Translations under genes and position numbers: made by a program
In this document: positions 16,617-26,626 of the stretch, piece by piece
How the letters are laid out: each line of letters begins with the position of its first letter
Numbering within the stretch: the stretch's first letter is position 1
The notes under the pieces: model-generated
The model's database searches: none
Told to the model about the DNA's origin: nothing
The model's input: only the letters and a program-made list of their open reading frames with translations
DNA from: Streptomyces sp. Sge12
GTDB lineage: Bacteria; Actinomycetota; Actinomycetes; Streptomycetales; Streptomycetaceae
Assembly: GCF_002080455.1 (NCBI RefSeq)
Contig: NZ_CP020555.1
Coordinates: 2,976,001-3,040,000 of the forward strand
Reading direction: 5' to 3'
Length of the DNA stretch: 64,000 nt

Positions 16617-17592
16617 GGAGGCACTCCTTCCAGAAGTGGCAGGCGCTGGTGCGCTCCACCGGGGACTCGGTCACCCGGTACAGCGGCGGGACGTCGGTGC
16701 GGCACACCGCCTGCGCCATCGGACAGCGCGGGTTGAAGGCGCAGCCGGGCGGGATGGCCAGCAGGTTCGGCGGCAGTCCCTTGATGGCGTACAGCTCCTG
16801 GCCCTTCTGGTCCAGGCGCGGGATCGAGTCGAGCAGGCCGCGCGTGTACGGGTGGGCGGGCGCCTTGTAGATCTCGTGGACGGGGGCCGCCTCGACGATC
16901 CGGCCCGCGTACATGACGGCGATCTTGTCGGCCACGTCCGCGACCACGCCCAGGTCGTGCGTGATCAGGATGAGGCCCATGTTGAGCTCGCGCTGGAGCT
17001 CGGCCAGCAGGTCCATCACCTGGGCCTGGACGGTGACGTCCAGGGCGGTCGTCGGCTCGTCCGCGATGATCAGCGAGGGTTCCAGGGCCAGCGCCATCGC
17101 GATCATGATGCGCTGGCGCATGCCGCCCGAGAACTGGTGCGGGTAGTCCCCCACCCGCTCCTTGGCCGCCGGGATCTTCACGCGGTCCATCAGCTCGACG
17201 GCCTTGCCCTTGGCCTCCTTGCGGGACATCCCACGGTGGACCTCGTACATCTCCCCCAGCTGCGCGCCGACGCTCAGCACCGGGTTCAGGGAGGACAGCG
17301 CGTCCTGGAAGATCATCGCCATCTCGGCGCCGCGGACCTTGCGCCGCTCCTCCTCCTTCATCTTCAGGAGGTCCTTGCCCTTGAACAGGATCTCGCCGCC
17401 CGCGATCCGGCCCGGCGGCATGTCGAGGATGCCCATCACGGCCTGGGCGGTCACCGACTTACCGGATCCGGACTCGCCGAGCACGGCGAGGGTCTCGCCC
17501 TCGGCCACCGAGTAGTTGACGCCGTTGACGGCCCTGGCGACTCCGTCGCGCGTCTTGAATTCCACGTGCAGGTCGCGGACTTCGAGCAGCAT
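16609..17592 (-). CDS. Oligopeptide ABC importer ATPase, OppD/DppD type (operon 1)
   Basis: This 327-residue ATPase forms the nucleotide-binding dimer with the downstream OppF-type protein. It shows [12 protein letters not shown] (Walker A, about 38-46), [17 protein letters not shown] (signature), [12 protein letters not shown] (Walker B) and [20 protein letters not shown]. The oligo_HPY C-terminus carries [17 protein letters not shown]. It lies twelve bases after the permease gene and overlaps the next gene by eight bases, so expression is coupled. Confidence 0.92.
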   Translation of the reverse strand: MLLEVRDLHVEFKTRDGVARAVNGVNYSVAEGETLAVLGESGSGKSVTAQAVMGILDMPPGRIAGGEILFKGKDLLKMKEEERRKVRGAEMAMIFQDALSSLNPVLSVGAQLGEMYEVHRGMSRKEAKGKAVELMDRVKIPAAKERVGDYPHQFSGGMRQRIMIAMALALEPSLIIADEPTTALDVTVQAQVMDLLAELQRELNMGLILITHDLGVVADVADKIAVMYAGRIVEAAPVHEIYKAPAHPYTRGLLDSIPRLDQKGQELYAIKGLPPNLLAIPPGCAFNPRCPMAQAVCRTDVPPLYRVTESPVERTSACHFWKECLHG

Positions 17593-17604
17593 GTGCGGGG
17601 CTCC

Positions 17605-18627
17605 TCAGCGCAGCTTGGGGTCGAGGGCGTCGCGCACCGCGTCGCCGAGCATGATGAACGCGAGCACGGTCAGGCTCAGCGCGCCCGCCGGCCAGAGCAG
17701 CATGTGGGGGGCGTTGCGGATCTGCGAGGCGGCGTTGGAGATGTCGATGCCCCAGGAGACCGTGGGCGGGCGCAGGCCGACGCCGAGGAAGGACAGGGTG
17801 GCCTCCAGGGCGATGTAGGTGCCGAGCGCGATGGTCGCGACGACGATGACCGGGGCGATGGCGTTGGGCGCCACGTGCCGGAGCATCATCCGGCTGTTGC
17901 CGGCGCCGAGGGCCCGGGCGGCCTGGACGTAGTCGTTCTGCTTGGCGGTGATGACGGAGCCGCGGCCGATGCGGGCGATCTGCGGCCAGCCGAGGAGCAC
18001 GATGAATCCGACCACCGGCCAGACGGTGGTGCTGGTGACCACGGACAGGAAGACCAGGCCGCCGAGGACGACGGGGATGCCGAAGAAGATGTCCGCGACC
18101 CGGGAGAGCAGCGCGTCGCTCCAGCCGCCGAAGAACCCGGCGAGACCGCCGAGCAGCGAGCCGAGGAAGGCGGCGCCGAGGGTGGCGCAGACGCCTACGG
18201 TGATGGAGGCGCGGGCCCCGTAGACGGTACGGGTGTACACGTCGCAGCCCTGGGTGTCGTAGCCGAAGGGGTGCCCCGGGGAGGAGCCCTGCTGCGACTT
18301 GGACAGGTCGCACTGGAGCGGGTCGCCGCTCGCGATGAGCTGCGGCCAGATCGAGATGATCACGAGGAAGAGGATCATCAGCGAGGAGATGATGAAGACG
18401 GGGTTGCGGCGCAGCTGGTGCCAGGCGTCGGACCACAGGGAGCGGGGCTTCTCGCCGGGCCCGGTCCCGCCGGGCGGGCCGTCCTTCTCGATGCCCTCGA
18501 CGCTCTCGGCCTCCTCCAGGGCCAGATCCATGGGACCTCCCTGGCCCGTGGGGGAGACCGCCTCGTGCGGGCGGGGGCCGACGGGATCGTAGCCGCCGGG
18601 CCCTTCGGGACGCTCGGGGTCAGGCAT
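17605..18627 (-). CDS. Oligopeptide ABC importer permease, OppC/DppC type (operon 1)
   Basis: The 340-residue permease has a long charged N-terminal cytoplasmic end (about 70 residues, Gly/Pro/Glu-rich), then six membrane segments of the binding-protein-dependent type. The EAA-like cytoplasmic loop reads YVQAARALGAGNSRMMLRHVAPN. A large exported loop between the first two segments (DPLQCDLSKSQQGSSPGHPFG) is characteristic of OppC. It overlaps the OppB gene by eight bases. Confidence 0.91.
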   Translation of the reverse strand: MPDPERPEGPGGYDPVGPRPHEAVSPTGQGGPMDLALEEAESVEGIEKDGPPGGTGPGEKPRSLWSDAWHQLRRNPVFIISSLMILFLVIISIWPQLIASGDPLQCDLSKSQQGSSPGHPFGYDTQGCDVYTRTVYGARASITVGVCATLGAAFLGSLLGGLAGFFGGWSDALLSRVADIFFGIPVVLGGLVFLSVVTSTTVWPVVGFIVLLGWPQIARIGRGSVITAKQNDYVQAARALGAGNSRMMLRHVAPNAIAPVIVVATIALGTYIALEATLSFLGVGLRPPTVSWGIDISNAASQIRNAPHMLLWPAGALSLTVLAFIMLGDAVRDALDPKLR

Positions 18628-19543
18628 AACGGATCCTCGGGTCCAGGACCGCGTAGAGCAGGTCCACGAGCAGGTTCGCCAGCAGGAAGACGATGACGAG
18701 GATGGTCACGAAGCCGACGACCGTGGGCGAGTTGTTGCGCAGGATGCCCTGGTAGAGCTGGTAGCCGACGCCGTGGATGTTGAAGATCCGCTCGGTGACG
18801 ATGGCGCCGCCCATCAGGGCGCCGATGTCGGTACCGATGAAGGTGACGACGGGGATGAGCGAGTTGCGCAGCAGGTGGCGGGTGACGACCCGGCGGCGCG
18901 GCAGCCCCTTGGCGACGGCGGTGCGCACGTAGTCCGCCTTGACGTTCTCGGCGATGGAGGTGCGCGAGAGCCGGGTGACGTAGGCGAGGGAGACCAGCGC
19001 GAGCACGATGCCGGGCAGGATCAGCTCGCCGAAGGGGGCGTCCGGGGAGACGGTGGGGCGGACCCAGCCCCATTGGACGCCGAAGAGGTACTGGAGCAGA
19101 TAGCCCGTCACGAAGGTCGGCACGGAGATGACGACGAGGGTGAGCACCAGCACGGTGGTGTCGACCGACTTGCCGCGGCGCAGACCGCTGATCACGCCGA
19201 GGGTGATGCCGATGACGATCTCGAAGAAGATCGCGACGATGGTCAGGCGCAGGGTGACGGGGAAGGCGCTGGCCATCAGCTCGGTGACCGGCTGGCCGTT
19301 GAAGGCCGTTCCGAAGTCGCCCTGGAAGATCTGCCCCATGTAGTGGAGGTACTGCTTCCACAGCGGCTGGTCGAGGTAGAGGTCCTTGCGGATGCGGGCG
19401 GCGGTGGCGGGGTCGGGCGCCTTGTCGCCGAAGAGGGCGGCGACCGGGTCGCCGAGCGCGTACACCATGAAGAAGATCAGGAACGTGCTGCCGATGAACA
19501 CCGGGATCATCTGGAGCAGCCGCCGGATCACATAACGTCCCAT
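18620..19543 (-). CDS. Oligopeptide ABC importer permease, OppB/DppB type (operon 1)
   Basis: The 307-residue permease starts MGRYVIRRLLQMIPVFIGSTF, the standard OppB/DppB N-terminus. Six membrane segments follow, with the coupling loop YVRTAVAKGLPRRRVVTRHLLRN. The exported loop after the first helix (about 30-95) includes the conserved GDPV and LGLDQP-like parts (YLDQPLWKQYLHYMGQIFQGDFGTA region). The start is 31 bases after the binding-protein stop. Confidence 0.92.
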   Translation of the reverse strand: MGRYVIRRLLQMIPVFIGSTFLIFFMVYALGDPVAALFGDKAPDPATAARIRKDLYLDQPLWKQYLHYMGQIFQGDFGTAFNGQPVTELMASAFPVTLRLTIVAIFFEIVIGITLGVISGLRRGKSVDTTVLVLTLVVISVPTFVTGYLLQYLFGVQWGWVRPTVSPDAPFGELILPGIVLALVSLAYVTRLSRTSIAENVKADYVRTAVAKGLPRRRVVTRHLLRNSLIPVVTFIGTDIGALMGGAIVTERIFNIHGVGYQLYQGILRNNSPTVVGFVTILVIVFLLANLLVDLLYAVLDPRIRYA

Positions 19544-19574
19544 GGACTGCTCCAGGATCGATCCGAAACGTGGG

Positions 19575-21212
19575 TCAGCCGACCTTGATCTGGTCGTAGA
19601 CGGGGACGCTGAACTGGTTGAGCGCCACGTCGGTGAGCCGCTCGGCGTAGCCCGCGCTGCCGTTCTGGTACCAGAGCGGGATGGACGGCATCTGCGCGGC
19701 GAGGATCTTCTCGGAGTCCTGGAACTTCGCGACCGCCTTGGCCTGGTCGCTCTCCTGGTTGGCCTCGTCGACGAGTTTGTCGAACTCCGGGTTGCTGAAC
19801 TTGCCGTAGTTGGAGGAGGCGCCCGTGTAGTAGAGGGGCTGGAGGAAGTTCTGGATCAGCGGGTAGTCGGCCTGCCAGCCGGAGCGGAAGGGGCCGGTCA
19901 GCTTGAAGCTGCTCTGCTGGTTGCGGAAGTCGGCGAAGGTGCCGATCGGGTTGACCGTGCAGACCGGGCCCTCGCCGAGCGCGTTGTTGATGCTGTTGCA
20001 GACGGCGTCCATCCAGTCGCGGTGCGAGCCGGTGTCCACGTTGGAGGTCAGCGTGACCTTCCCGCCGGGGAGCCCGCCGGCGTCCGTGATGAGCTTCTTG
20101 GCCGCCGCCGGGTCGTAGACGCAGGCGTCGCCGCAGGCCGTGGAGGAGAAGCCGCCCGCCTCGCCGAGGGCCGGGGAGGTCCAGTCCTTGGCCGGGGTGC
20201 GGGTCTCGCGGAAGATCTGCTTGGTGATCTCGTCGCGGTTGATCGCCATCGAGATCCCGCGGCGCACGTTCTCCATCCCCTCCTTGCTCCACTGCGGGTC
20301 GTACAGCGGGAAGGTGAGGGTCTGGATGATCAGGGCCGGCTGGTTGATGTACCGGTCGCCAAGGTCGTTCTTGACGTTCTTCAGCTGCTGCGCCGGGATG
20401 TCGTCGACGAGGTCGAGGTTGCCGGAGATCAGGTCGGTGTAGGCGGTGTTGTTGTCGGTGTAGACCTTCAGGTCCACGCCGCCGTTCTGCGCCTTGTCCG
20501 GGCCGGGGTAGGTGTCCCACTTGCGCAGCTTCATGCCGGTGCCCTTGGTGTACGAGTCCACCGTGTACGGGCCGTTGCCGATCGGCTTGTTCAGCCAGCC
20601 GGTGTGGTCCGTGAAGAAGGCCTTGGGCAGCGGGGAGAAGGCCTGGTAGCCGAGGGTCTCGGGCCAGGTGGAGAACTTGTTCTTCAGGGCGACGGTGAAG
20701 GTCTTGGCGTCCTTGACGACCAGTCCGGACATCGTCTTGGCCTTGGGCTCACCGGAGGCGGGGTGAACGTCCGCGTAGCCGACGATGTCGGAGAAGAACG
20801 GCGAGTTGTTCTGCTTGTTGCGCACGTCCGCGCCGTAGTTCCAGGCGTCCACGAAGGACTGCGCGGTGACCGGCTCGTCGTTGCTGAACTTCCAGCCGTC
20901 CTTCAGGGTGATCGTGAAGTTCTGACTGTCCGTCGTGTCGATCTTCTCGGCGACCATGTCGAGGGCCTCGCCCGTCTTCGGGTCGTAGCGCTTGAGACCC
21001 CGGAAGAGCATGTCGAGGACCTTGCCGCCCTGCACCTCATTGGTGTTGGCCGGCTCCAGCGGGTTCTGCGGGTCACCCCACGAGGAGCTGACGATGCCCG
21101 CCTCGCCACCGCCTCCGCCTCCGCCGCTGTCGCTTCCGCCGCCGCAGGCCGTCGCCGCGAGGGCGACGGCCACCGCACATGCGGCCCACGTGGCGTGGGT
21201 GGCTCCGCGCAT
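19575..21212 (-). CDS. Oligopeptide-binding lipoprotein (operon 1)
   Basis: This family 5 extracellular solute-binding protein has 545 residues. It has a lipoprotein signal peptide with lipobox LAATAC (acylated Cys23) and a Gly/Ser linker before the folded part. It contains the family's YLDPKTGE-like N-terminus, the EPVTAQSFVDAWNYG segment and the PIGNGPYTVDSYTKGTGMKL block. It presents extracellular peptides to the permease pair encoded next and heads operon 1, with a good GGAGG before the ATG. The two operons in tandem suggest different peptide spectra. Confidence 0.93.
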   Translation of the reverse strand: MRGATHATWAACAVAVALAATACGGGSDSGGGGGGGEAGIVSSSWGDPQNPLEPANTNEVQGGKVLDMLFRGLKRYDPKTGEALDMVAEKIDTTDSQNFTITLKDGWKFSNDEPVTAQSFVDAWNYGADVRNKQNNSPFFSDIVGYADVHPASGEPKAKTMSGLVVKDAKTFTVALKNKFSTWPETLGYQAFSPLPKAFFTDHTGWLNKPIGNGPYTVDSYTKGTGMKLRKWDTYPGPDKAQNGGVDLKVYTDNNTAYTDLISGNLDLVDDIPAQQLKNVKNDLGDRYINQPALIIQTLTFPLYDPQWSKEGMENVRRGISMAINRDEITKQIFRETRTPAKDWTSPALGEAGGFSSTACGDACVYDPAAAKKLITDAGGLPGGKVTLTSNVDTGSHRDWMDAVCNSINNALGEGPVCTVNPIGTFADFRNQQSSFKLTGPFRSGWQADYPLIQNFLQPLYYTGASSNYGKFSNPEFDKLVDEANQESDQAKAVAKFQDSEKILAAQMPSIPLWYQNGSAGYAERLTDVALNQFSVPVYDQIKVG

Positions 21213-21319
21213 GGAGTGCCTCCTAGGGATCCCAAGACTCGCTTAGGGGCCAATGTCACCCTATGTGGGGTCCCGTGCACTCATGGTTGGACCGATTGCA
21301 CCCGCGCGTCACGCGCCTG

Positions 21320-22246
21320 TCACCCCTGGGGGTGCAAAGCCAGCTCCCATGAGTCCACCGCGTAGTGCAGGCCCATGCCGTGCGCCTCGTACAGCGCGAG
21401 CGCGCCGGTCGCGTTGTGCGTGTCGACGCCGAGGCCTACGGTGTCCCGGCCGCGCCGCGCGTACGCGGCGAAGCAGTGGCGCAGCAGGAAACCGCCGATG
21501 CCGCGGCCGCGCGCCTCCTCGGCCACGCCGATGTGGCTGACCCAGGCCATGCTCGTACGGTCGTCCCGGGTGAGCAGCACGGCCGCGTCACCGTGGCCGG
21601 GCAGGCTCGCGATCCACACCAGCGACCAGTCGAGCTTGCGGCCGTCTATGTGGTCCAGCCAGGTCTCGTACGGGCGATCCACATGGCCGAAGTGCGCGGC
21701 GAAGGTCCGCTCGACCAGGGCGTGGGCCCGGCGGCGGTCGGCCTCGTCGTCGGCGCAGTGGCGCAGGGTGAGCCCGGCCGGAGGGGCCGGCGCCGGGTCG
21801 GCGTCCGGGGCCACCGTGCGGGTCATGACCTGGTAGCGGCGGATGGTGCGGTAGCCGCGGCCGGTGAGGAGGGACAGGTCGAGGGTGGGCTTCACGTTGA
21901 GCTGGAGTCTCAGGACCCCCTGACCGCCGGTCAGCTCCCGGGCCCGGGTCTCCATGCGCTCCAGCAGCACGTCGGCGGCCTCGGAGTGGCCGGGCAGTAC
22001 GTAGTGGTCCCCGTCGACGCGGCCCGGGCCGGAGTCCGCCCAGACGAGGGCGTAGGCCACGAGCCGGCCGTCCTGGTGGGCGAGCCAGGAATCGGTGGCC
22101 AGGTCCACGTCGGGGGCGTTGAGATCGGACTCGACGGTGCCGAGGTCGGTCTCCGGGCGGCCGATCTCGATCACGTCGACGGCATTGAGCAGGGCGCAGA
22201 TGTCGGCCGCGTCCCCGGGCCCGGCGGGCCGTACGGTGAGGGTCAT
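21320..22246 (-). CDS. GNAT-family acetyltransferase with two GNAT folds
   Basis: From ATG 22246 (MTLTVRPAGPGDAADICALLN) the protein has 308 residues; an in-frame start 12 codons upstream is less likely. The N-terminal half keeps a weak GNAT fold (TVRPAGPGDAADICALLNAVD to VLRLQLNVKPTLDLSLLTGRGY). The C-terminal half has the intact acetyl-CoA site, WVSHIGVAEEARGRGIGGFLLRH, followed by THNATGALALYEAHGM. This is the MshD-like double-GNAT arrangement, though mycothiol synthase itself is not claimed because specific motifs were not checked. It lies between the two oligopeptide operons on the same strand with gaps on both sides. Confidence 0.83.
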   Translation of the reverse strand: MTLTVRPAGPGDAADICALLNAVDVIEIGRPETDLGTVESDLNAPDVDLATDSWLAHQDGRLVAYALVWADSGPGRVDGDHYVLPGHSEAADVLLERMETRARELTGGQGVLRLQLNVKPTLDLSLLTGRGYRTIRRYQVMTRTVAPDADPAPAPPAGLTLRHCADDEADRRRAHALVERTFAAHFGHVDRPYETWLDHIDGRKLDWSLVWIASLPGHGDAAVLLTRDDRTSMAWVSHIGVAEEARGRGIGGFLLRHCFAAYARRGRDTVGLGVDTHNATGALALYEAHGMGLHYAVDSWELALHPQG

Positions 22247-22344
22247 GCCGTCACTCTCCGTCCCCGGCTCCCGGGGCCGCAACCGGTTTCCGCGGCCCCG
22301 GTCGCCGGCCGCTCCCGGGGGTGGGCTCCCGGACGCATGACGGG

Positions 22345-22390
22345 AAAAACGGCCGGCCCCCGGCGCCGTGGGGCGCCGGGGGCCGGCCGT
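22345..22390 (-). terminator. Canonical intrinsic terminator of oligopeptide operon 2
   Basis: Perfect 19-base arms (22349-22367 and 22372-22390) pair around a four-base loop. On the minus strand the stem is followed directly by TTTTT. It comes 19 bases after the stop of the last ATPase gene. U-tracted terminators are uncommon at this GC content. Confidence 0.92.
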
Positions 22391-22408
22391 CGAGGCGGAA
22401 CGCGTCGG

Positions 22409-23461
22409 TCAGACGGCCAGGATGGCCTTCTCCTCGGCGAAGTGGCACGCCGACTCGTGCGCGGCCAGGGTCTGCAGACCCTTGAAGCGCTCGGGAACGG
22501 CCAGCAGCGGCTCCTCGACGGAGCACTTCTCCTCGGCCTTCCAGCAGCGGGTGCGGAAGCGGCAGCCCGACGGCGGGTTGGCCGGCGACGGGACGTCACC
22601 GGTGAGGATGATCCGCTCGCGGCCCTCGCGCGCGGCCGGGTCCGGGACCGGGACGGCGGAGAGCAGCGCCTGGGTGTACGGGTGGGTCGGGTGCTCGTAG
22701 ATCTCGGCGTCGGAGCCGATCTCGGCCATCTTGCCCAGGTACATGACGCCCACGCGGTCCGAGATGTGCCGGACGATCGAGAGGTCGTGCGCGATGAAGA
22801 GGTAGGAGAGGTTGAACTCGTCCTGGAGCTTCTCCATCAGGTTGATGACCTGGGCCTGCACCGACACGTCGAGCGCGGAGACCGGCTCGTCGCAGATGAT
22901 GATCTCGGGCTGCAGGGCCAGGCCGCGGGCGATGCCGATGCGCTGGCGCTGACCGCCGGAGAACTGGTGCGGGTACCGGTTGATGTACTCCGGGTTCAGG
23001 CCGACGACGTCCAGGAGCTCCTGGACCTTCTGGCGGCGCGAGCCCTTGGGAGCCACCTCGGGGTGGATCTCGTAGGGCTCCCCGATGATGTCGCCGACCG
23101 TCATGCGCGGGTTCAGCGACGTGTACGGGTCCTGGAAGACCATCTGGATGTTGCGGCGCACGGCCTTCAGCGCGCGGCCGGACAGCTTGCTGATGTCCTG
23201 GCCCTTGTAGAAGACCTCGCCCGCGGTGGCCCGCTCCAGGTTCATCAGGAGCTTGGCGACCGTGGACTTGCCACAGCCGGACTCGCCGACGATGCCGAGG
23301 GTCTCGCCCTGGTAGAGGTCGAAGGAGACCCCGTCGACGGCCTTGACCGCGCCGACCTGCTTCTTGAACAGGATTCCCTGGGTCAGCGGGAAGTGCTTGA
23401 CCAGGTTGCGGACCTGGAGGATCGGCTCGCGCTCGGTGGCGTTCTTGGTGAGCTCAGCCAT
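22409..23461 (-). CDS. Oligopeptide ABC importer ATPase, OppF/DppF type (operon 2)
   Basis: The 350-residue ATPase starts at ATG 23461 ([13 protein letters not shown]); the longer open frame upstream is a shadow of the preceding gene. Walker [10 protein letters not shown], signature [17 protein letters not shown] and Walker [13 protein letters not shown] are intact. The C-terminal segment has [14 protein letters not shown]. It overlaps the OppD-type gene by eight bases. Bases 22899-23161 are nearly identical to 16081-16343 in the operon 1 paralogue. Confidence 0.92.
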   Translation of the reverse strand: MAELTKNATEREPILQVRNLVKHFPLTQGILFKKQVGAVKAVDGVSFDLYQGETLGIVGESGCGKSTVAKLLMNLERATAGEVFYKGQDISKLSGRALKAVRRNIQMVFQDPYTSLNPRMTVGDIIGEPYEIHPEVAPKGSRRQKVQELLDVVGLNPEYINRYPHQFSGGQRQRIGIARGLALQPEIIICDEPVSALDVSVQAQVINLMEKLQDEFNLSYLFIAHDLSIVRHISDRVGVMYLGKMAEIGSDAEIYEHPTHPYTQALLSAVPVPDPAAREGRERIILTGDVPSPANPPSGCRFRTRCWKAEEKCSVEEPLLAVPERFKGLQTLAAHESACHFAEEKAILAV

Positions 23462-24545
23462 GGATCTGCTCCTTCCAGAAGTGGCACGCGCTGCCGCGGC
23501 CGGGCAGTTCGGTGCCGTCCTGCTCGGTGACCGGGTGCAGCACCGGGATCTCGGTGCGGCAGATGTCCTGCGCCTTGGGGCAGCGGGGGCTGAAGGCGCA
23601 GCCCGCGGGAATGCGGAGCAGGTTGGGCGGCAGGCCCTTGATCGCGTAGAGCTCCTGGCCCTTCTGGTCCAGGCGCGGGATCGAGTCGAGCAGGCCACGG
23701 GTGTACGGGTGGGACGGACGCTTGTAGATCTCGTGGACCGGAGCGGTCTCGACGATCCGGCCCGCGTACATGACCGCGATCTTGTCCGCGACGTCGGCGA
23801 CGACGCCGAGGTCGTGGGTGATCAGGATCAGACCCATGTTCATCTCGCGCTGGAGCTCCGCGAGCAGGTCCATGACCTGGGCCTGGACCGTCACGTCGAG
23901 GGCCGTGGTCGGCTCGTCGGCGATGATCAGGTCCGGCTCCAGGGCCAGCGCCATGGCGATCATGATGCGCTGGCGCATACCGCCGGAGAACTGGTGCGGG
24001 TAGTCACCCACGCGCGCCTTGGCGGCGGGGATCTTCACGCGGTCCATGAGCTCGATGGCCTTGAGCTTCGCGTCCTTGCGGGACATGCCCCGGTGGACCC
24101 GGAACATCTCGCCGAGCTGGTCGCCCACCGAGTAGACCGGGTTCAGGGAGGACAGCGCGTCCTGGAAGATCATCGCCATCTTGTTGCCACGGAGCTTGCG
24201 GCGCTCCTCGTCGGACATCTTGAGGATGTCCTTGCCGTGGAAGCGCACCTCGCCGCCGGAGACGCGTCCGGGCGGGCTGTCGAGGATGCCCATGATCGCC
24301 TGCGCGGTCACGGACTTGCCGGAGCCGGACTCGCCGAGCACGGCGAGGGTCTCGCCGGCGCTGACGCTGTAGCTCACGCCATTGACGGCCTTGGCGACCC
24401 CGTCACGGGTCTTGAACTCGACCTGGAGGTTGTCCACCTCCAGCAGCGGCACGGCGGATCCGCCGCCCGTCTCCGCAACGCTGAGAATCTCCGACGTCGT
24501 CACGCCGCCACCTTCGTCCTGCTTGCTGATGTTGTCTCGGGGCAT
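23454..24545 (-). CDS. Oligopeptide ABC importer ATPase, OppD/DppD type (operon 2)
   Basis: The 363-residue ATPase has an N-terminal extension of about 35 residues before the conserved [28 protein letters not shown] start. An internal GTG (VTTSEIL) could be the real start. Walker [30 protein letters not shown] and [12 protein letters not shown] are present. The oligo_HPY tail carries [17 protein letters not shown]. It lies nine bases after the OppC-type gene and overlaps the OppF-type gene. Confidence 0.92.
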   Translation of the reverse strand: MPRDNISKQDEGGGVTTSEILSVAETGGGSAVPLLEVDNLQVEFKTRDGVAKAVNGVSYSVSAGETLAVLGESGSGKSVTAQAIMGILDSPPGRVSGGEVRFHGKDILKMSDEERRKLRGNKMAMIFQDALSSLNPVYSVGDQLGEMFRVHRGMSRKDAKLKAIELMDRVKIPAAKARVGDYPHQFSGGMRQRIMIAMALALEPDLIIADEPTTALDVTVQAQVMDLLAELQREMNMGLILITHDLGVVADVADKIAVMYAGRIVETAPVHEIYKRPSHPYTRGLLDSIPRLDQKGQELYAIKGLPPNLLRIPAGCAFSPRCPKAQDICRTEIPVLHPVTEQDGTELPGRGSACHFWKEQIHG

Positions 24546-24554
24546 CGGGCGGCC

Positions 24555-25478
24555 CTACCGGAGCTTCGGGTCGAGCGCGTCACGCAGGCCGTCGCCGACG
24601 AAGGCGAAGCCGAGCACGGTGACGACGACGAACAGGCTCGGGAACACCCACAGGTAGTCATTGACGCCGATGAAGCCCTGGCCGGCAGCCAGCATGTTGC
24701 CCCACTCCGGCACGTCGACGGGGACGCCGGCGCCGAGGAAGGACAGTGCTGCCACACCGACGATGGTGGTGCCGACGTTGAAGGTCGCGTAGACCAGCAC
24801 CGCGGTCATCGAGTTGGGGAGGATGTGCGTGCGCACGATCCGCCAGCCGCTCGCGCCGAGTGCCTTGGCCGCGTGGACGTAGTCCATCTCGCGCACCGAC
24901 AGGATCGAGCTGCGCAGCAGCCTGGAGACGGTGGCCCACGAGAAGATCGCGAGCGAGATGATCACCGGGGTGATGCCGCGGCCGGTGACCAGGATGATGA
25001 CGACGGCACCGATCATCAGCGGGAACGCGAGGAACACGTCCGCGATGCGCATGACCAGGGTGTCGGCGAAACCGGCGAAGTAGCCGGCGATGGCGCCCAG
25101 GGCGACACCGATCAGCACCGCGAAGAAGATCGAGGCGAGGCCGACGAACATGGCCACGCGGGTTCCGGCTATGAGGCGCGAGAACATGTCGCGGCCCAGG
25201 GCGTCGGTACCCATCCAGTGGGTGCCGTTGGGCGACGCGAGGGTGTTCTCGAGGTCCTGCGCGCTGGGGTCGAACGGCGCGAGCATCTCGCCGAACGCGG
25301 CCGTCAGGAACAGCAGCGTGATGATCACGAGGCCGACGACGGCCAGCTTGTTCTGGACGAACCGGTGGCGGATCTCGCCCCACTGGCTCAGTTGCTTGGG
25401 TCGGGGTTCGGCCGGGGCCGAAGCGGACGACACGGGGTTCTCGTCCCCGATCGCCGGGCTCGTTGCGAGCTCAGACAT
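24555..25478 (-). CDS. Oligopeptide ABC importer permease, OppC/DppC type (operon 2)
   Basis: The 307-residue permease has a cytoplasmic N-terminus of about 45 residues, then six membrane segments. The coupling loop reads YVHAAKALGASGWRIVRTHILPN. The exported loop DPSAQDLENTLASPNGTHWMGTDALGRDMFSRLIAGTR is the OppC hallmark that positions the binding protein. The start follows a GAGGATTTCC-type leader 23 bases after the OppB stop. Confidence 0.92.
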   Translation of the reverse strand: MSELATSPAIGDENPVSSASAPAEPRPKQLSQWGEIRHRFVQNKLAVVGLVIITLLFLTAAFGEMLAPFDPSAQDLENTLASPNGTHWMGTDALGRDMFSRLIAGTRVAMFVGLASIFFAVLIGVALGAIAGYFAGFADTLVMRIADVFLAFPLMIGAVVIILVTGRGITPVIISLAIFSWATVSRLLRSSILSVREMDYVHAAKALGASGWRIVRTHILPNSMTAVLVYATFNVGTTIVGVAALSFLGAGVPVDVPEWGNMLAAGQGFIGVNDYLWVFPSLFVVVTVLGFAFVGDGLRDALDPKLR

Positions 25479-25501
25479 GAGGAAATCCTCCTTGGGGGCG
25501 G

Positions 25502-26428
25502 TCAGCTGAGGCGGATACGCGGGTCGAGGGCCGCGTACAGCAGGTCCACGATGAGGCTGAGGACGACGAAGATGGCGACGCTGTACGTCACCACACCGAT
25601 CACGATCGGGTTGTTCTGCTGCTGAATCGCCTGAACCAGTGCCAGACCGACACCGTCCCAGTTGAAGATCGCCTCAGTGATGAGCGCGCCACCGAGGAGC
25701 GCACCGAAGGAGATGCCCAGGTAGGTGACCACGGGAATGGACGAGTTGCGCAGCACGTGCTTGAAGAGCACGCGACGGCGCGGAAGTCCCTTGGCCACGG
25801 CCGTCTTCACGTAGTCGGCACGCAGCACCTCGAGCATCGTTCCGCGGGTGAGGCGGGCGACGAACGCGATGTCGGTGATGGCGAGGGTGACCGCGGGAAG
25901 AACCATGCCTTCGAGCTTGTCGCCGCCGAGTTGTGGGAACCACTGGAGTTCCACGGCGAAGTACTTCATGAGCAGCATGCCGATCACGAACGTCGGGAAT
26001 CCGACGGCCATGGTCGTAAAAAATGTCGTGGCCATGTCCAAGATGCTGTATCTGTAGAGGGCGGCGATGATGCCGACTCCCATACCGAACACCGTGACGA
26101 GAGCAATGGCCAGCAGGGCCAGCTTCGCGGTGTTCTGCAGCTTGGGGGCGAGGATCTCGGACACCTCGCGGCGCTGGACGAAGTCCTCGCCGAGGTCTCC
26201 GGTCGCGACCTTGGCCACGTAGTTCACATACTGCTCGGGCAGCGACTTGTCGAGCCCGTAACGCGCCTTGAGTTCCGCGACCACTGCTGGGTCACGTGCC
26301 TTGTCACTGCCCGCAATCGAGCCCACGGGATCGCCGGGGAGAACGAACAGACACGCGAACAGAACCATGGTCGCGCCGATGAGGACTATGACCATCTGCC
26401 CGAGGCGACGGGCGACGTACCTTCCCAT
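25502..26428 (-). CDS. Oligopeptide ABC importer permease, OppB/DppB type (operon 2)
   Basis: The 308-residue permease begins at ATG 26428 with MGRYVARRLGQMVIVLIGATM. The extra 55 codons of open frame upstream belong to the leader. Six membrane segments and the loop YVKTAVAKGLPRRRVLFKHVLRN identify it. It is separated from the binding-protein gene by 198 bases with a strong hairpin, unlike the tight spacing elsewhere in the operon. A GAGAGGC-type ribosome-binding site precedes the ATG. Confidence 0.92.
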   Translation of the reverse strand: MGRYVARRLGQMVIVLIGATMVLFACLFVLPGDPVGSIAGSDKARDPAVVAELKARYGLDKSLPEQYVNYVAKVATGDLGEDFVQRREVSEILAPKLQNTAKLALLAIALVTVFGMGVGIIAALYRYSILDMATTFFTTMAVGFPTFVIGMLLMKYFAVELQWFPQLGGDKLEGMVLPAVTLAITDIAFVARLTRGTMLEVLRADYVKTAVAKGLPRRRVLFKHVLRNSSIPVVTYLGISFGALLGGALITEAIFNWDGVGLALVQAIQQQNNPIVIGVVTYSVAIFVVLSLIVDLLYAALDPRIRLS

Positions 26429-26558
26429 GTTTTGCCTCTCTACCTGGCCGCTTCTGGGAGCAGCGGCCTCCGGCCCAAGGAAACGGGCCGGCTCTCGGCC
26501 TGCGGGGGTTGCCCGCGGATGTGAGGGGTGCCGAAGTAATAACGGCCTGCCGAGCGGG

Positions 26559-26591
26559 GCCGCGGCCCACCGGTCACCCGGGGGCCGCGGC
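26559..26591 (-). promoter_or_regulatory. Intercistronic hairpin after the binding-protein gene
   Basis: Ten-base arms GCCGCGGCCC (26559-26568) and GGGCCGCGGC (26582-26591) pair perfectly around a 13-base loop, 36 bases past the binding-protein stop. No U-tract follows. Such structures between a binding-protein gene and its permease genes usually stabilise the upstream mRNA or cause partial termination, giving binding protein in excess. Confidence 0.6.
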
Positions 26592-26626
26592 ACGTTCGCT
26601 CCTGACGGATATACCGTCCGAACCGA

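Noticed and set aside
14079..16736. 885-codon plus-strand open frame
   Set aside because: It runs antisense across mshB, a small gene and an ABC ATPase gene, and its translation has no domain-like sequence.
16579..18696. 705-codon plus-strand open frame
   Set aside because: Antisense shadow of two importer genes; Asp/His/Gly/Arg-rich composition typical of reversed high-GC coding DNA.
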